Notes under the pieces: generated by a model
Seen by the model: the letters and a program-made list of their open reading frames with translations, nothing else
Database searches by the model: none
Told to the model about the DNA's origin: nothing
Program-made: the position numbers and the translations under genes
In this document: piece by piece, positions 9,189 to 17,707 of the stretch
Layout: each line of letters opens with the position of its first letter
Position numbering within the stretch: position 1 is the stretch's first letter
Assembly (NCBI RefSeq): GCF_031179145.1
Contig: NZ_JAPSIB010000003.1
Location: forward strand, 186,001-250,000
Length of the DNA: 64,000 bases
Direction: 5' to 3'
Source of the DNA: Brevibacterium sp.
Lineage (GTDB): Bacteria > Actinomycetota > Actinomycetes > Actinomycetales > Brevibacteriaceae

Positions 9189-10405
9189 CCGGGCCGACTG
9201 TCATGGAAACCTATTCGGTCTCCCGGCTACGTGCGCAGTTTCCGTCACTGAGCGCAGGGGGCGCCCTCTTCGACGGACCCGGGGGCACTCAGACACCCGA
9301 GCCCGTCGCACGAGCAGTCCGCGACGCACTCGTCGCTCCGGTGTCGCAGCGCGGAACCCATAACCGTTACTCCCGAGGTGCCGATGGCATCGTGAATGCC
9401 GCACGGTCGGCCATGGGCGATTTCCTGAACGTGGCACCGGAGGCGGTCGTCTTCGGACGCAGCGCCACGCAGCTCACATTCGACTTCGCAAGGGCGATCG
9501 GGGATCTGCTCGAACCGGGAGACGAGATCGTGGTGTCCCGCCTCGATCATGACGCGAATGTCGCACCGTGGCTCGACGTGGCGGCGGACCGGGGCGTCAC
9601 GATCAGATGGGTCGACTTCGACCGCCGAACAGGCGACCTGGACGCCGAGGATGTGGCTCGGGTGATCACTTCCCGGACCCGGCTGGTCGCTCTCACCGCG
9701 GCGTCGAACCTGTTCGGCACCTGCCCCGACATCCCGGCGATCAGTGAGCTCGTCCACGAAGCCGGCGCCCTCTTCTATGTGGACGCCGTGGCCTACGCCG
9801 CGCATCACCTGGTCGATCTCGAGGAGATGGGCGCGGATTTCGTCGTCTGCTCGGCGTACAAGTTCTGCGGTCCGCACCTCGGCGTCCTGGGCTCCCGGAG
9901 GCAGACGCTTGAGCGCCTGCAGCCGCGCAAGCTGCGCCCGTCCACCGACAACGTGCCGGAGCGCTTCGAGTTGGGCACTCTGCCGTACGAACTCCTGGCG
10001 GGCACCACCGCGACGATTGACTTCCTCGCCGATCTCGCACCGACCGAAGGCACCCGACGTGATCGTCTGGCCCGTTCCTACGAAGCGCTGCACCGGCACG
10101 AATCGGAGCTGTTCGAGGTCCTGCTCACCGGGCTGCTTGAGATCCCGGCAGTCAAACGCGTCGGTTCGCCTGCGGTGGGAACGCCCACCGTCCTGTTCAC
10201 GATCGACGGCGTCCCGGTCGACGAGGCTTGCCGCCTGCTCGGAGACAGAGGCATCGCGGTGGGCGGAGGACTGTTCTACGCGCACGAAGCGGGTGCCTGG
10301 GCCGACCTCGGTGAAGGCGGGATCCGCGCTGGCCTCGCACCGTACACGACGAGCGACGACGTCCGCCGACTCCTCGACGCGGTGCGCGAATTGGCCGATC
10401 GCTGA
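9185..10405 (+). CDS. Cysteine desulfurase-like class V aminotransferase-fold protein
   Basis: This 406-residue PLP enzyme is of fold type I, class V. It has the SQRGTHNRYSRGA entry loop, a DHDANVAPW segment and the PLP-binding lysine K226 in SAYKFCGPH. Members near this sequence are called cysteine desulfurase-like or selenocysteine lyase-like, but no Isc or Suf genes are nearby. The catabolic context argues for a lyase or aminotransferase step on the substrate. It is coupled to the RidA-like gene by an ATGA overlap and ends the cluster. Confidence 0.8.
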   Translation: MTGPTVMETYSVSRLRAQFPSLSAGGALFDGPGGTQTPEPVARAVRDALVAPVSQRGTHNRYSRGADGIVNAARSAMGDFLNVAPEAVVFGRSATQLTFDFARAIGDLLEPGDEIVVSRLDHDANVAPWLDVAADRGVTIRWVDFDRRTGDLDAEDVARVITSRTRLVALTAASNLFGTCPDIPAISELVHEAGALFYVDAVAYAAHHLVDLEEMGADFVVCSAYKFCGPHLGVLGSRRQTLERLQPRKLRPSTDNVPERFELGTLPYELLAGTTATIDFLADLAPTEGTRRDRLARSYEALHRHESELFEVLLTGLLEIPAVKRVGSPAVGTPTVLFTIDGVPVDEACRLLGDRGIAVGGGLFYAHEAGAWADLGEGGIRAGLAPYTTSDDVRRLLDAVRELADR

Positions 10406-10410
10406 TCCAG

Positions 10411-10449
10411 CCGTCGCTTCAGGGCTCGGAATGCGGCCCGGTCGGGAGC
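10411..10449 (+). repeat. 39-bp direct repeat, left copy
   Basis: The 39 bases here are identical to 12431-12469. The copy starts ccgtcgcttcagggctcgg and ends cccggtcgggagc. The two copies bracket the membrane protein and TetR genes. Nothing in the copy itself identifies a recombinase site. Confidence 0.9.
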
Positions 10450-10496
10450 GACGCCGCGGTCATCATCGTGCTTGGCCCTGAGGGCGCGTGGCAGAC

Positions 10497-10569
10497 GAAT
10501 CGGTGGCCACAGACCTGGGGGAGATCGTGAGAACTCACGGTTTCCCCTCGGGTCTGTGACCACCGATTC
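10497..10569. terminator. Long hairpin between convergent genes
   Basis: The arms gaatcggtggccacagacc and ggtctgtgaccaccgattc pair with one mismatch. An inner part (cgtgag/ctcacg) pairs as well, giving a nearly continuous ~73-nt stem-loop. It lies in the 169-nt gap between two genes that end towards each other, so a bidirectional terminator is the simplest reading. There is no clear T-run on either side. Confidence 0.6.
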
Positions 10570-10574
10570 TGCAT

Positions 10575-11738
10575 TCACGGCCGCATTCGTCGGGAACCGG
10601 AGCGGATTGCCTCATCAAGGTCGCCGCGGCGGCCGAGCGCGGTGAGCAGCAGGCCGACGAAGGCCCAGCTCGCGAGAACCAGCCAGGGGAAGAGCATGGC
10701 CGCATCCGGGAAGTAGGACAGTTCCCGGACCAGCGTGCCGGCCGCCCCGACGGGCATCCATTGGCCGACTTGGCCCCATGGCCAGACGATGAATTCCGGC
10801 GGGAGACCAGTCCCGCTCAACGGATTGGCCACGAGAATCATGAGGACCGCGCCGACGCCTATTCCTGCCGGGCCGACCATCCCCGCAAGTCCGGTGATCG
10901 TTCCGGAAATCGCTGCCAGACCGAGGCCGATCGCCAGAGCATTGAGCATGAAGTCGCCCTGGAGGACCCCATACCAGCCCTGGAGGATGCCGGTGAGCAC
11001 GCATCCGGCGAAGGCCGCGTACACGATGATCGCTGCGGCCCGCTTCGGACCTGATCCTCTGACGGTCAGCGCAGTGATCGCCCCGCCGATGAGACCGCCG
11101 ATGACGAGAGGGAACACCGAGGTGGCGAGCCCGGCGCCTTTGCGGTCATCGTCGCTGAAGGGCACCACGTCCGTCACCGTCACCTCAATGGCCGGTTGCG
11201 CGGGAGAGGCCGGGGCCGTCGAGTCCGCCGGTGCGGAAGTGTCTCCGGCGCCCGTGGGCCGGCCCGACGCCAGCGCCTCGGCGATCTGCTCATTCGCTTT
11301 CTGCTCGAGGTGATGAGCCAAGCCAGCCAACATCTGTGCGACGGGTGGGCCGGCCGCCGAGGCGGTGAGGACTTCGGGTGGATTCGACGGTGAGGAGCCC
11401 AGGACGACGGCTCCATAGACCTTTCTCTCTCGGATCGCCTCCACAGCTGAGTGCCGATCGTCGTACGTGACCGGATCGAACGCGTCATCCGCGGATTCGG
11501 ACAGCTCGGCTGCGACGGCGGTGGCCTGGGGGCCGGATCCGACGATGCCGATGGGAAGATCCCTGGGTGATGCGGTGACGGTGGGCCAGGAGAAGGCGAG
11601 CAGGACGATTCCGACAGCGAGTGAGAGGCCCAAGCCCACTAGGATCACGCGTGACCACGGGGCCTGGGCTCGCGCTGGTGAAGGGACAGGTCGCTCGCCA
11701 TCCGGTGGGCGAGTTCGCTCGGTGAGCACCGTTGACAT
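10575..11738 (-). CDS. Membrane protein of ABC-2/YhgE-Pip-like type
   Basis: This 387-residue membrane protein has a cytoplasmic proline-rich N-terminus and one transmembrane helix at about residues 31-52. A ~150-residue extracytoplasmic region follows (IGIVGSGPQATAVAAEL and a Pro/Ala/Thr-rich linker), then about five helices. This is the layout of ABC-2-like permeases and YhgE/Pip proteins, which act in export or envelope functions. No ATPase lies beside it. A ribosome site (TAGGAGG) sits 5 nt before the ATG. It is divergent from a TetR gene, which probably represses it. Confidence 0.65.
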   Translation of the reverse strand: MSTVLTERTRPPDGERPVPSPARAQAPWSRVILVGLGLSLAVGIVLLAFSWPTVTASPRDLPIGIVGSGPQATAVAAELSESADDAFDPVTYDDRHSAVEAIRERKVYGAVVLGSSPSNPPEVLTASAAGPPVAQMLAGLAHHLEQKANEQIAEALASGRPTGAGDTSAPADSTAPASPAQPAIEVTVTDVVPFSDDDRKGAGLATSVFPLVIGGLIGGAITALTVRGSGPKRAAAIIVYAAFAGCVLTGILQGWYGVLQGDFMLNALAIGLGLAAISGTITGLAGMVGPAGIGVGAVLMILVANPLSGTGLPPEFIVWPWGQVGQWMPVGAAGTLVRELSYFPDAAMLFPWLVLASWAFVGLLLTALGRRGDLDEAIRSGSRRMRP

Positions 11739-11746
11739 GATTCCTC

Positions 11747-11774
11747 CTAAAAAACAGAAAGTTCGTTCTTTTAG
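11747..11774. promoter_or_regulatory. Probable TetR operator in the divergent intergenic region
   Basis: An AT-rich imperfect palindrome runs from ctaaaaaacagaaag to gttcgttcttttag in the 69-nt gap between the divergent membrane-protein and TetR genes. It overlaps the ribosome site of the former. Its outer six bases on each side are complementary (ctaaaa/ttttag). Position and symmetry fit a TetR operator; no experimental support is available. Confidence 0.5.
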
Positions 11775-11807
11775 GATAGGTCCCGCGATAGGATTGTCAA
11801 GGGAGGA

Positions 11808-12413
11808 ATGATGCCGAAAATCAGCGAGGAGCGTCGTGCCGAACGACGCGAGGAGATCATCACTGCAGCGATCGCCTGCTTCGGTCGGTCCGGATATCAG
11901 CGAACCTCGATGACGGACATCATCCGGGAGTCGGGGCTGTCAGCGGGTGCCATCTACGGCTATTTCAGCGGCAAGCAGGAAATCGTGCATGCGGCGGCTC
12001 AACGGGTGATGGAGGGTCGACGCGAGGACTTGGAAGCGAAGGGCCACGATCATCTCCTCGCCCCGGCCGAGATCGTCACCACGATCATCACCGGCCTGCG
12101 GGCCGTGGCCCCGATTCATATGGTCCTCCAGGTCTGGTCGGAAGCGACGGTCGACGACCGCCTGCGAACGATGGTCGACTCGGTGATCGCGAAGATGCGC
12201 GGGACGATCGAGGACCATCTGGGTCGCTGGGCGTCGGCCCAGGGCACTGATATCTATGAGTCCCCGGAGGCATGGGCTCGGTCGACCGCCCCACTCCTCA
12301 TGTCCCTGGTGGCGGGTTTCATGGTGCAGAGAACCCTGATTGATGGCTTCGTCGACGAAGCTTATCTGTCTGCGCTTCCGGGACTCCTGCCGGGCGCCGA
12401 TCCACCGCTGTGA
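11808..12413 (+). CDS. TetR family transcriptional regulator
   Basis: This 201-residue regulator has an N-terminal TetR DNA-binding domain: RREEIITAAIACFGRSGYQ, then TSMTDIIRESGLSAGAIYGYFSGKQEI, which is the recognition helix signature. The rest is the ligand-binding domain. Two ATG codons (11808, 11811) are adjacent; GGGAGG lies just upstream. It most likely represses itself and the divergent membrane-protein gene. Confidence 0.9.
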   Translation: MMPKISEERRAERREEIITAAIACFGRSGYQRTSMTDIIRESGLSAGAIYGYFSGKQEIVHAAAQRVMEGRREDLEAKGHDHLLAPAEIVTTIITGLRAVAPIHMVLQVWSEATVDDRLRTMVDSVIAKMRGTIEDHLGRWASAQGTDIYESPEAWARSTAPLLMSLVAGFMVQRTLIDGFVDEAYLSALPGLLPGADPPL

Positions 12414-12430
12414 GCAGCTGCCGTGGGGTG

Positions 12431-12469
12431 CCGTCGCTTCAGGGCTCGGAATGCGGCCCGGTCGGGAGC
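12431..12469 (+). repeat. 39-bp direct repeat, right copy
   Basis: Identical over 39 bases to 10411-10449 and in the same orientation. It lies just after the TetR stop. Confidence 0.9.
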
Positions 12470-12483
12470 TGTCGACCCATCGC

Positions 12484-12933
12484 TCAGAAGACCATCGACT
12501 CGATGCTCGGGAACTCGTCGACTCCGCCGGCGTTGAATGGCGGGACCAGTTCGAGGTAGACGGGGACGTCGTTCTCGATGAACAGGACGATGATCGCGGA
12601 ATCGGCGACGGCGTCGAGGATGAAGCTGCTCCTCTCCGCGTCGTAGGCGTAGCGGGGTGTATCTCCGGGCAGGGCCAGGGCGATGGACGGGCACGTTCCG
12701 CACGCGCACGCTGCGGAGACGACTGTGTTGGCGAGATTGGCCGCCCAGACCGTTCGTCTGTCCGTTCGCGCGCGCAGCTGGTACGCGGACGCGTTCTTCC
12801 GGGTGGCCGGACCTCGGTTGCGGTTGAGGTCGGGGAGCTTCGCGGACGGCCCGTTGAGGCCGGCGGAGACCTGAGCGCGTCGGATCATCTCGACGGCCAC
12901 TTCCAGTTCTCTGTCGCTGAGTGCGCGGCTCAT
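12484..12933 (-). CDS. Hypothetical protein with a CxCGxC-like cluster
   Basis: I do not recognise this 149-residue protein with confidence. Its N-terminus is helical (ALSDRELEVAVEMIRRAQ), followed by a basic segment. A cysteine group ACACGTCPS near residue 80 could bind a metal. The C-terminal half consists of predicted strands (SIALALPG, AIIVLFIEND, VPVYLELVP). It overlaps no other convincing gene and looks cytoplasmic. Confidence 0.55.
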   Translation of the reverse strand: MSRALSDRELEVAVEMIRRAQVSAGLNGPSAKLPDLNRNRGPATRKNASAYQLRARTDRRTVWAANLANTVVSAACACGTCPSIALALPGDTPRYAYDAERSSFILDAVADSAIIVLFIENDVPVYLELVPPFNAGGVDEFPSIESMVF

Positions 12934-13091
12934 GCTTCGATCGTACGCGGCTGCCCGGCAGCTTCCCGGGAAGGACGCAGAAGATGTTGCGAAATCGTGA
13001 ACTCGCCGTCCCTGCGGACACCGAGCCTTCCCAGCCTGGCGGTGAGAGCCTATGCCACCACAGTTCGCTAAAGTCGGGGCAGGGGGTAATC

Positions 13092-14390
13092 ATGGCGATC
13101 GAAAGAGCACTGTCCGTGCCGCGACTCGGCGGCCCGGGCGAACTGACCGTTGAGGATCACGAGCGGGCCGCCGGGCTGCGGAAGATGCGCACGCTGGCTC
13201 TGTCGTTGCTCATCCTCGCGACGCTGACCTTCCTCGCCACCCACGTCTTCACCGACTTGTCCGGGGTCTGGGGATTCGTCTCCCGCGCCTCGGAGGCGGC
13301 GATGATCGGCGCGATCGCGGACTGGTTCGCGGTCACCGCCCTGTTCCGGCACCCGCTGGGCCTGCCGATTCCGCACACCGCGATCATCCCGCGCAAGAAG
13401 GACACGCTCGGCGCGAGCCTGTCCGCGTTCGTGGCCACGAACTTCCTCCACGCCGAGGCGGTGTCGACGAAGATCCGGTCCGCTCAGGTCTCCCGCCGAG
13501 GTGGGGCCTGGTTGAGTCGGGCAGCCAACCGCGACCTCGTCGTCGACCGCGCCGCCGCCGGCCTCGAGTACGTCCTTGACCGGATCAACGACGAATCGAT
13601 CGTCGCCCTGACGAACAACGTCATCGTCCCGCGGCTCGTCGCCACCCGGAAGACTCCCGTGCTCGGGCAGCTGCTGAGCCAGATCGTCCTCGACGGTGCC
13701 CATCACAAGCTCGTCGATCTCGTCGTCGCCGAGGCGCACACCTGGCTCAGCGACAATCCGCAGGTCATCGACGAGATCGTCCACAACCGCGCCCCTGCCT
13801 GGGTGCCCGACTTCGTCAACGAGCAACTGGCCGGACGGCTGCAGCGCGAAGTGCTCGGCTGGATCGCCGACGTCCGCGACAACCCGTATCACAAGGCCCG
13901 GCAGGCCCTCGATGCCTGGCTCGTCGATCTGTCTGCGGACCTGTCCTCCGACACGGCGCTCGCGGACAAGGCCGAGGTCGTCGTCAACGACCTGCTCAGC
14001 CAGCATGGGGTCGTCGACTCCGTGCTCGAGGTCTGGGGTTCGCTCAAGCACCTCCTCCGCCAGGCCATCATCGATCCCCAGGGTGAGGTCCGGGATCGGA
14101 TCACCGACCTCATCGGCGAGTTCGCCGAACGCCTTCAGACCGACACCGAGTTCGCGGCCCGGATCGACGATCGCATCGCCACCACCGCCGGTGACCTCGC
14201 GGAGAGCTTCGGCCCCGAGATCGCCAGCGTCATCTCGGACACCATCGAGAGGTGGGACGCGAAGGAGGCCGCCGACCGGATCGAGCTCTATGTCGGCCGC
14301 GACCTCCAGTACATCCGCATCAACGGAACGGTGATCGGAGCCCTGGTCGGGCTCGCGATCCACACCGTCATCGTGCTCCTGCCGGGGTGA
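13092..14390 (+). CDS. DUF445 family membrane-associated protein
   Basis: This 432-residue protein matches the DUF445 (YjiN-type) pattern. The N-terminus has one hydrophobic helix (about 34-55). The family signature GAIADWFAVTALFRHPLGLPIPHTAIIPRKKD is visible in pieces from about residue 75 (IADWFAVTALFRHP). A long helical middle with repeated 'DLVV.E...WL' turns follows, and a final hydrophobic helix (GALVGLAIHTVIVLLPG). Its function is unknown. ATG 13092 is preceded by a gggg-rich site and fits the family start. Confidence 0.8.
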   Translation: MAIERALSVPRLGGPGELTVEDHERAAGLRKMRTLALSLLILATLTFLATHVFTDLSGVWGFVSRASEAAMIGAIADWFAVTALFRHPLGLPIPHTAIIPRKKDTLGASLSAFVATNFLHAEAVSTKIRSAQVSRRGGAWLSRAANRDLVVDRAAAGLEYVLDRINDESIVALTNNVIVPRLVATRKTPVLGQLLSQIVLDGAHHKLVDLVVAEAHTWLSDNPQVIDEIVHNRAPAWVPDFVNEQLAGRLQREVLGWIADVRDNPYHKARQALDAWLVDLSADLSSDTALADKAEVVVNDLLSQHGVVDSVLEVWGSLKHLLRQAIIDPQGEVRDRITDLIGEFAERLQTDTEFAARIDDRIATTAGDLAESFGPEIASVISDTIERWDAKEAADRIELYVGRDLQYIRINGTVIGALVGLAIHTVIVLLPG

Positions 14391-14420
14391 TCGCCCGTCA
14401 GCTGGCACCGGGCCCTATCG

Positions 14421-14822
14421 TCACTCGGCCGCTGCCTCGGCCTGGTGGACGATCGAGATGAGGTTGCCGACGCTGTCGTCGAACACCGCCGAGGTGACCG
14501 CCCCCATCTCCAGCGGCTGTTGGGTGAACGTCACGCCCAGGCCGGTCAGACGTTCGTACTCCGCGTGGACGTCGTCGACGGCGAACTGGGTGAACGGGAT
14601 TCCGTCTGCGACGAGCGCCTCGGTGAAGGGCGCCGCAGCCGGGTGGCCCTTGGGTTCGAGCAGCAGCTCGACCCCGTCGGGATCCTGGGGTGAGACCACG
14701 GTCAGCCAGCGGTGCTCACCGAGGGGGATGTCGACCTTCTTCGTGAAGCCGAGCTTCTCCGTGTAGAACTGCAGGGCGCGCTCCTGATCGTCGACCATCA
14801 CGCTCGTCCATTGAATCTTCAT
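14421..14822 (-). CDS. VOC (glyoxalase/bleomycin-resistance) family protein
   Basis: This 133-residue protein has the paired beta-alpha-beta-beta-beta VOC fold. The first half starts KIQWTSVMVDDQERALQFYT. The second half includes FTQFAVDDVHAEYERL and a C-terminal DSVGNLISIVHQ strand with an NLI metal-ligand-like position. The substrate is unknown. It lies 13 nt after an ArsR-type gene on the same strand, an arrangement common for small regulator-effector pairs. The ATG at 14822 gives the normal family start; upstream in-frame residues are low-complexity. Confidence 0.82.
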   Translation of the reverse strand: MKIQWTSVMVDDQERALQFYTEKLGFTKKVDIPLGEHRWLTVVSPQDPDGVELLLEPKGHPAAAPFTEALVADGIPFTQFAVDDVHAEYERLTGLGVTFTQQPLEMGAVTSAVFDDSVGNLISIVHQAEAAAE

Positions 14823-14835
14823 GACTCCTCCATCG

Positions 14836-15156
14836 TCAGCTGTTCCCGGGTGGGACCGAGTCGGGCCCGGTGCCCGTCTCGGTGGTGGAACTCGGCCTCC
14901 ACCGGGTGACGATGGCGTCAAGCGGTGTGGTGTCGATCCGGTGGAACTTGTAGCGGCCTTCGCGTCGGGTGCGGACCAGACCCGCTGATTCGAGGATCTC
15001 CAGATGCTGGGAGATCGCCTGTCGTGACGAGCTCAAACCGTGCTTGTTGATGAGCCGTGAGCAGATCTCGAACAGCGTCTGCTCGTCACGATCGGTGAGT
15101 TCGTCGAGGATCGTGCGTCGGGTGGGGTCGGCCAGGGCCTTGAACACATCAGCCAC
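14836..15156 (-). CDS. ArsR family winged-helix regulator
   Basis: This 106-residue regulator opens with the ArsR signature VFKALADPTRRTILDEL. The helix-turn-helix follows in SSSRQAISQHLEILESAGLV, and the wing in RTRREGRYKFHRI. There is no cysteine metal site, so it resembles the SdpR-like subgroup that often precedes VOC or SRPBCC genes. It probably controls its own transcript with the VOC gene. Confidence 0.88.
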   Translation of the reverse strand: MADVFKALADPTRRTILDELTDRDEQTLFEICSRLINKHGLSSSRQAISQHLEILESAGLVRTRREGRYKFHRIDTTPLDAIVTRWRPSSTTETGTGPDSVPPGNS

Positions 15157-15324
15157 ATGACCACGATAGGCAAGTGTTCAGTTGCATGTCAATGGGCAAG
15201 CGGAGACTTGCGTTTGTAGATGTCTGAGAATGAGGAACCCCGATCGGCGAACCTCGGGTTTTCCGTGTCCCTGTGTCGGGACCACTCCATGTCGCAGCGC
15301 TCGGATCGACGACAGGATGGAATC

Positions 15325-16041
15325 ATGACTGAGCTTCCTCCGATCCTCACCGCGACGCAGGTGGGCAAACACTATGGACAGACTGCCGCGCTCGCCGACA
15401 TCGACATGAACCTCGCCCTCGGCGAATCACTGGCGATCATGGGACCATCGGGCTCCGGCAAGACGACCCTGCTCCACTGCCTCGCCGGAATCATCGCACC
15501 AGACTCCGGCACCATCCGACTTCAGCCGACCGACCGGAACCCAGCTGCCGAGATCACCTCTCTGAAGGAATCCGGGCGCACCGCGCTGCGCCGGGAGGTC
15601 TTCGGCTTCGTCTTCCAGCAGGGCCTCCTCCTGCCGGAACTCTCCGCAGTCGACAACGTGGCATTGGCCGCCATGCTGGCGGGGATGAGCCGCCAGGAGG
15701 CCACGGCGCACGCGCGCGGATGGCTCCAGCGACTGGGCTTGGCCACGCATATGGGGCGCAGGATCGGGCAGCTCTCCGGCGGGCAGGCTCAGCGAGTGGC
15801 GATCGCCCGCGCCCAGGTCACCCAGCCAGTGGTGACCTTCGCCGACGAACCGACCGGGGCACTGGACTCCCACACCTCCGCCGAGGTGCTCTCCGAACTG
15901 CTCGCCTCGACGACCGGACGGGGATCGACCCTGGTCGTGGTCACCCACGACGAGACAGTGGCCGCTCGGTGCTCGAGGATCGTGCGCCTGGCGGACGGAC
16001 GCATCGTCTCCGACACGGGACGACGGGTGGAGGCACGATGA
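15325..16041 (+). CDS. ABC transporter ATP-binding protein (MacB/LolD type)
   Basis: This 238-residue ATPase has Walker A (GPSGSGKTT, about residues 37-45), a Q-loop in FVFQQGLLLPEL, the signature LSGGQAQRVAIARA, Walker B (VVTFADEPTGALD) and the switch histidine in VVTHDE. The ADEPTGALD form is typical of MacB/LolD-class ATPases that pair with FtsX-like permeases. ATG 15325 is preferred over an upstream in-frame codon by family alignment. The stop overlaps the permease start by 4 nt. Confidence 0.9.
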   Translation: MTELPPILTATQVGKHYGQTAALADIDMNLALGESLAIMGPSGSGKTTLLHCLAGIIAPDSGTIRLQPTDRNPAAEITSLKESGRTALRREVFGFVFQQGLLLPELSAVDNVALAAMLAGMSRQEATAHARGWLQRLGLATHMGRRIGQLSGGQAQRVAIARAQVTQPVVTFADEPTGALDSHTSAEVLSELLASTTGRGSTLVVVTHDETVAARCSRIVRLADGRIVSDTGRRVEAR

Positions 16042-17417
16042 GCGGCGTTCGTGTCCTTCCCCTCGTCCTCGGCCGCAGGACGATGTTGTCCTCGAGCTCA
16101 CTGCTCGTGATGAGTTCCTTCCTGGCGTGCGCAGCCCTGTTCCTCACCGTGGCCGCCGGCGCCTGGAGCTTCTTCCAGATCCCGCCCAACCCGGATCCGA
16201 GCCAAGCGGACATCGGCATGATCTACAAGGTGCTCGCCTCACTGGCGACCGTCCTCCTCGTGATTCCGGCGAGCACATTGGCGTCCGCCTCGGCGACTCT
16301 CTCCGCCCGGCGCCAGGACGAGCGTCTGTCCACGATGTCACTGCTCGGCGCCCGGAGGTCGGCAATCGTGGCGCTCGCCGTCGTCGAGCCACTGGTCCCG
16401 GCGATCGCCGGAATCGTCCTCGGAGTGTTCGGATATCTGGCGCTGGCCTGGCCCGTGAGCCGGATTCACTTCCTCGGCGCGCCCATCGGCTACGAGAATC
16501 TCCTCATGCCCGCCTGGCTGTTGACCGTGGTCGTCATCTTCCTCGTCCTCGTCTGCCTCGGCTCTGCGCTGCTCGGCCTGCGACGGGTCACGGTCTCTCC
16601 GCTGGGCGTGCGGACGAGGTCCGTGGACCGGAAGTTCCCCTGGGCGCGGGTGGCCACCGCGGTCGTCGTGCTGCTGGCACTGCCCGTGCTCGTGGCGCTG
16701 TCGAAGGCCGGAAGCCTCGGGGTCGGGGTCATCGTGTCGGTGATCGTCGCCGTCTTCGCTCTCGGCCTCGTCGCCGTCGACCTCATCGGCGGGCTGCTGA
16801 TCAGGTGGTTCGCCCATCTCAGCGGAAACAGGGCACAAACTCCCGCCCGGCTAATCGCGGCGCGCCTTGTCTCGGATGAGCCGAAGAGGTTCTGGAGGCG
16901 GGTATCGGGGCTGGCGATGACGGCATTCGTCGCCGCCGTCGGCGGGACCGGCGTGGCGTTGATGCAGACGGGGCTCGACTTTGCCGAGAACTCCGAGTCC
17001 GAGACGGCACCGGAGGAGGTCGTCCTGTTCCATGACATCTTCACAGGCGTCCTGGTGGTGCTGGGGATCTCGATCCTGCTCATCGCCGTGTCCGCCCTGA
17101 TCAATCAGGTCGCCGATGTCTACGACAGGGCTGACACCTTCCAAGATCTCTACGCGGCCGGCATGGATCCGGGCACAATGCATCAGGCTTTGGTGCGGGC
17201 CGTGCTCGGCCCGACCATCTGGATATCGCTGGTGGCCGCCGGGTTGGGGCTGCTGCTCGTGCTGCCGTTGGCCGGTGCCGCCTTGGTGCTCAGTCCCGTC
17301 ACGTTCCTCACGATTCTCGCGTCAGTGGTCGCGGGTATCGTCGTCATCAGGGGCGGGCTGCAGGTGGCCGAGCCGATCCTCGTCCAGGTGGCGACCGCGG
17401 GCCGCGCTCGGGAGTGA
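16038..17417 (+). CDS. FtsX-like ABC transporter permease
   Basis: This 459-residue permease has about eight hydrophobic helices. A coupling segment with SARRQDERLSTMSLLGARRSAI near residue 95 is typical of FtsX-like permeases. The C-terminal helices repeat the FtsX layout. With the upstream ATPase it forms an exporter or mechanotransmission complex. The last ~127 nt of the gene are found again, diverged, at 28002-28128 on the far side of the CRISPR region. Confidence 0.88.
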   Translation: MSGVRVLPLVLGRRTMLSSSSLLVMSSFLACAALFLTVAAGAWSFFQIPPNPDPSQADIGMIYKVLASLATVLLVIPASTLASASATLSARRQDERLSTMSLLGARRSAIVALAVVEPLVPAIAGIVLGVFGYLALAWPVSRIHFLGAPIGYENLLMPAWLLTVVVIFLVLVCLGSALLGLRRVTVSPLGVRTRSVDRKFPWARVATAVVVLLALPVLVALSKAGSLGVGVIVSVIVAVFALGLVAVDLIGGLLIRWFAHLSGNRAQTPARLIAARLVSDEPKRFWRRVSGLAMTAFVAAVGGTGVALMQTGLDFAENSESETAPEEVVLFHDIFTGVLVVLGISILLIAVSALINQVADVYDRADTFQDLYAAGMDPGTMHQALVRAVLGPTIWISLVAAGLGLLLVLPLAGAALVLSPVTFLTILASVVAGIVVIRGGLQVAEPILVQVATAGRARE

Positions 17418-17434
17418 GTAGAGACACCTCGGCG
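17291..17434 (+). repeat. Left boundary copy of a ~144-bp direct repeat (3' end of permease gene)
   Basis: This stretch covers the last codons and stop of the permease gene plus about 17 bases. It aligns with 28002-28145 at roughly 88 percent identity and without gaps, ending in cacctcggcg in both. The two copies enclose the toxin-antitoxin pair, CRISPR array and cas operon. Confidence 0.85.
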
Positions 17435-17441
17435 TGGGTGG

Positions 17442-17705
17442 TCAGGAGCTGCGGTCGTAGATCTCCCGACGGTGACCCAATGCCACCACGACGACGAGCA
17501 GCCGATCGTCTTCGATCGTGTAGATGATGCGGTAGTCCCCGACCCGAATCCGCAACCCTGACCGGCCTTTGAGCATGGTCGCTCCCGGCGGTCGAGGGTC
17601 GGTGGCGAGGAGCGCGATGGCGCCTCGGATGCGGGTTTGGTCTTTGTGATCAATGCGTTTGAGCGCGCGAACGGCAGCCGGCCGCAGTTCGATCTCGTAG
17701 GACAT
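17442..17705 (-). CDS. RelE/ParE family toxin
   Basis: This 87-residue protein has the RelE pattern: SYEIELRPAAVRALKRI at the start, GLRIRVGDYRIIYTIEDD in the middle and VVALGHRREIYDR at the end. Such toxins are ribosome-dependent mRNA interferases. The start ATG at 17705 lies 2 nt after the antitoxin stop, so the pair is one operon with the antitoxin first. Conserved catalytic-type residues (R, Y, H near the C-terminus) are present, so it looks intact. Confidence 0.88.
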   Translation of the reverse strand: MSYEIELRPAAVRALKRIDHKDQTRIRGAIALLATDPRPPGATMLKGRSGLRIRVGDYRIIYTIEDDRLLVVVVALGHRREIYDRSS

Positions 17706-17707
17706 GC

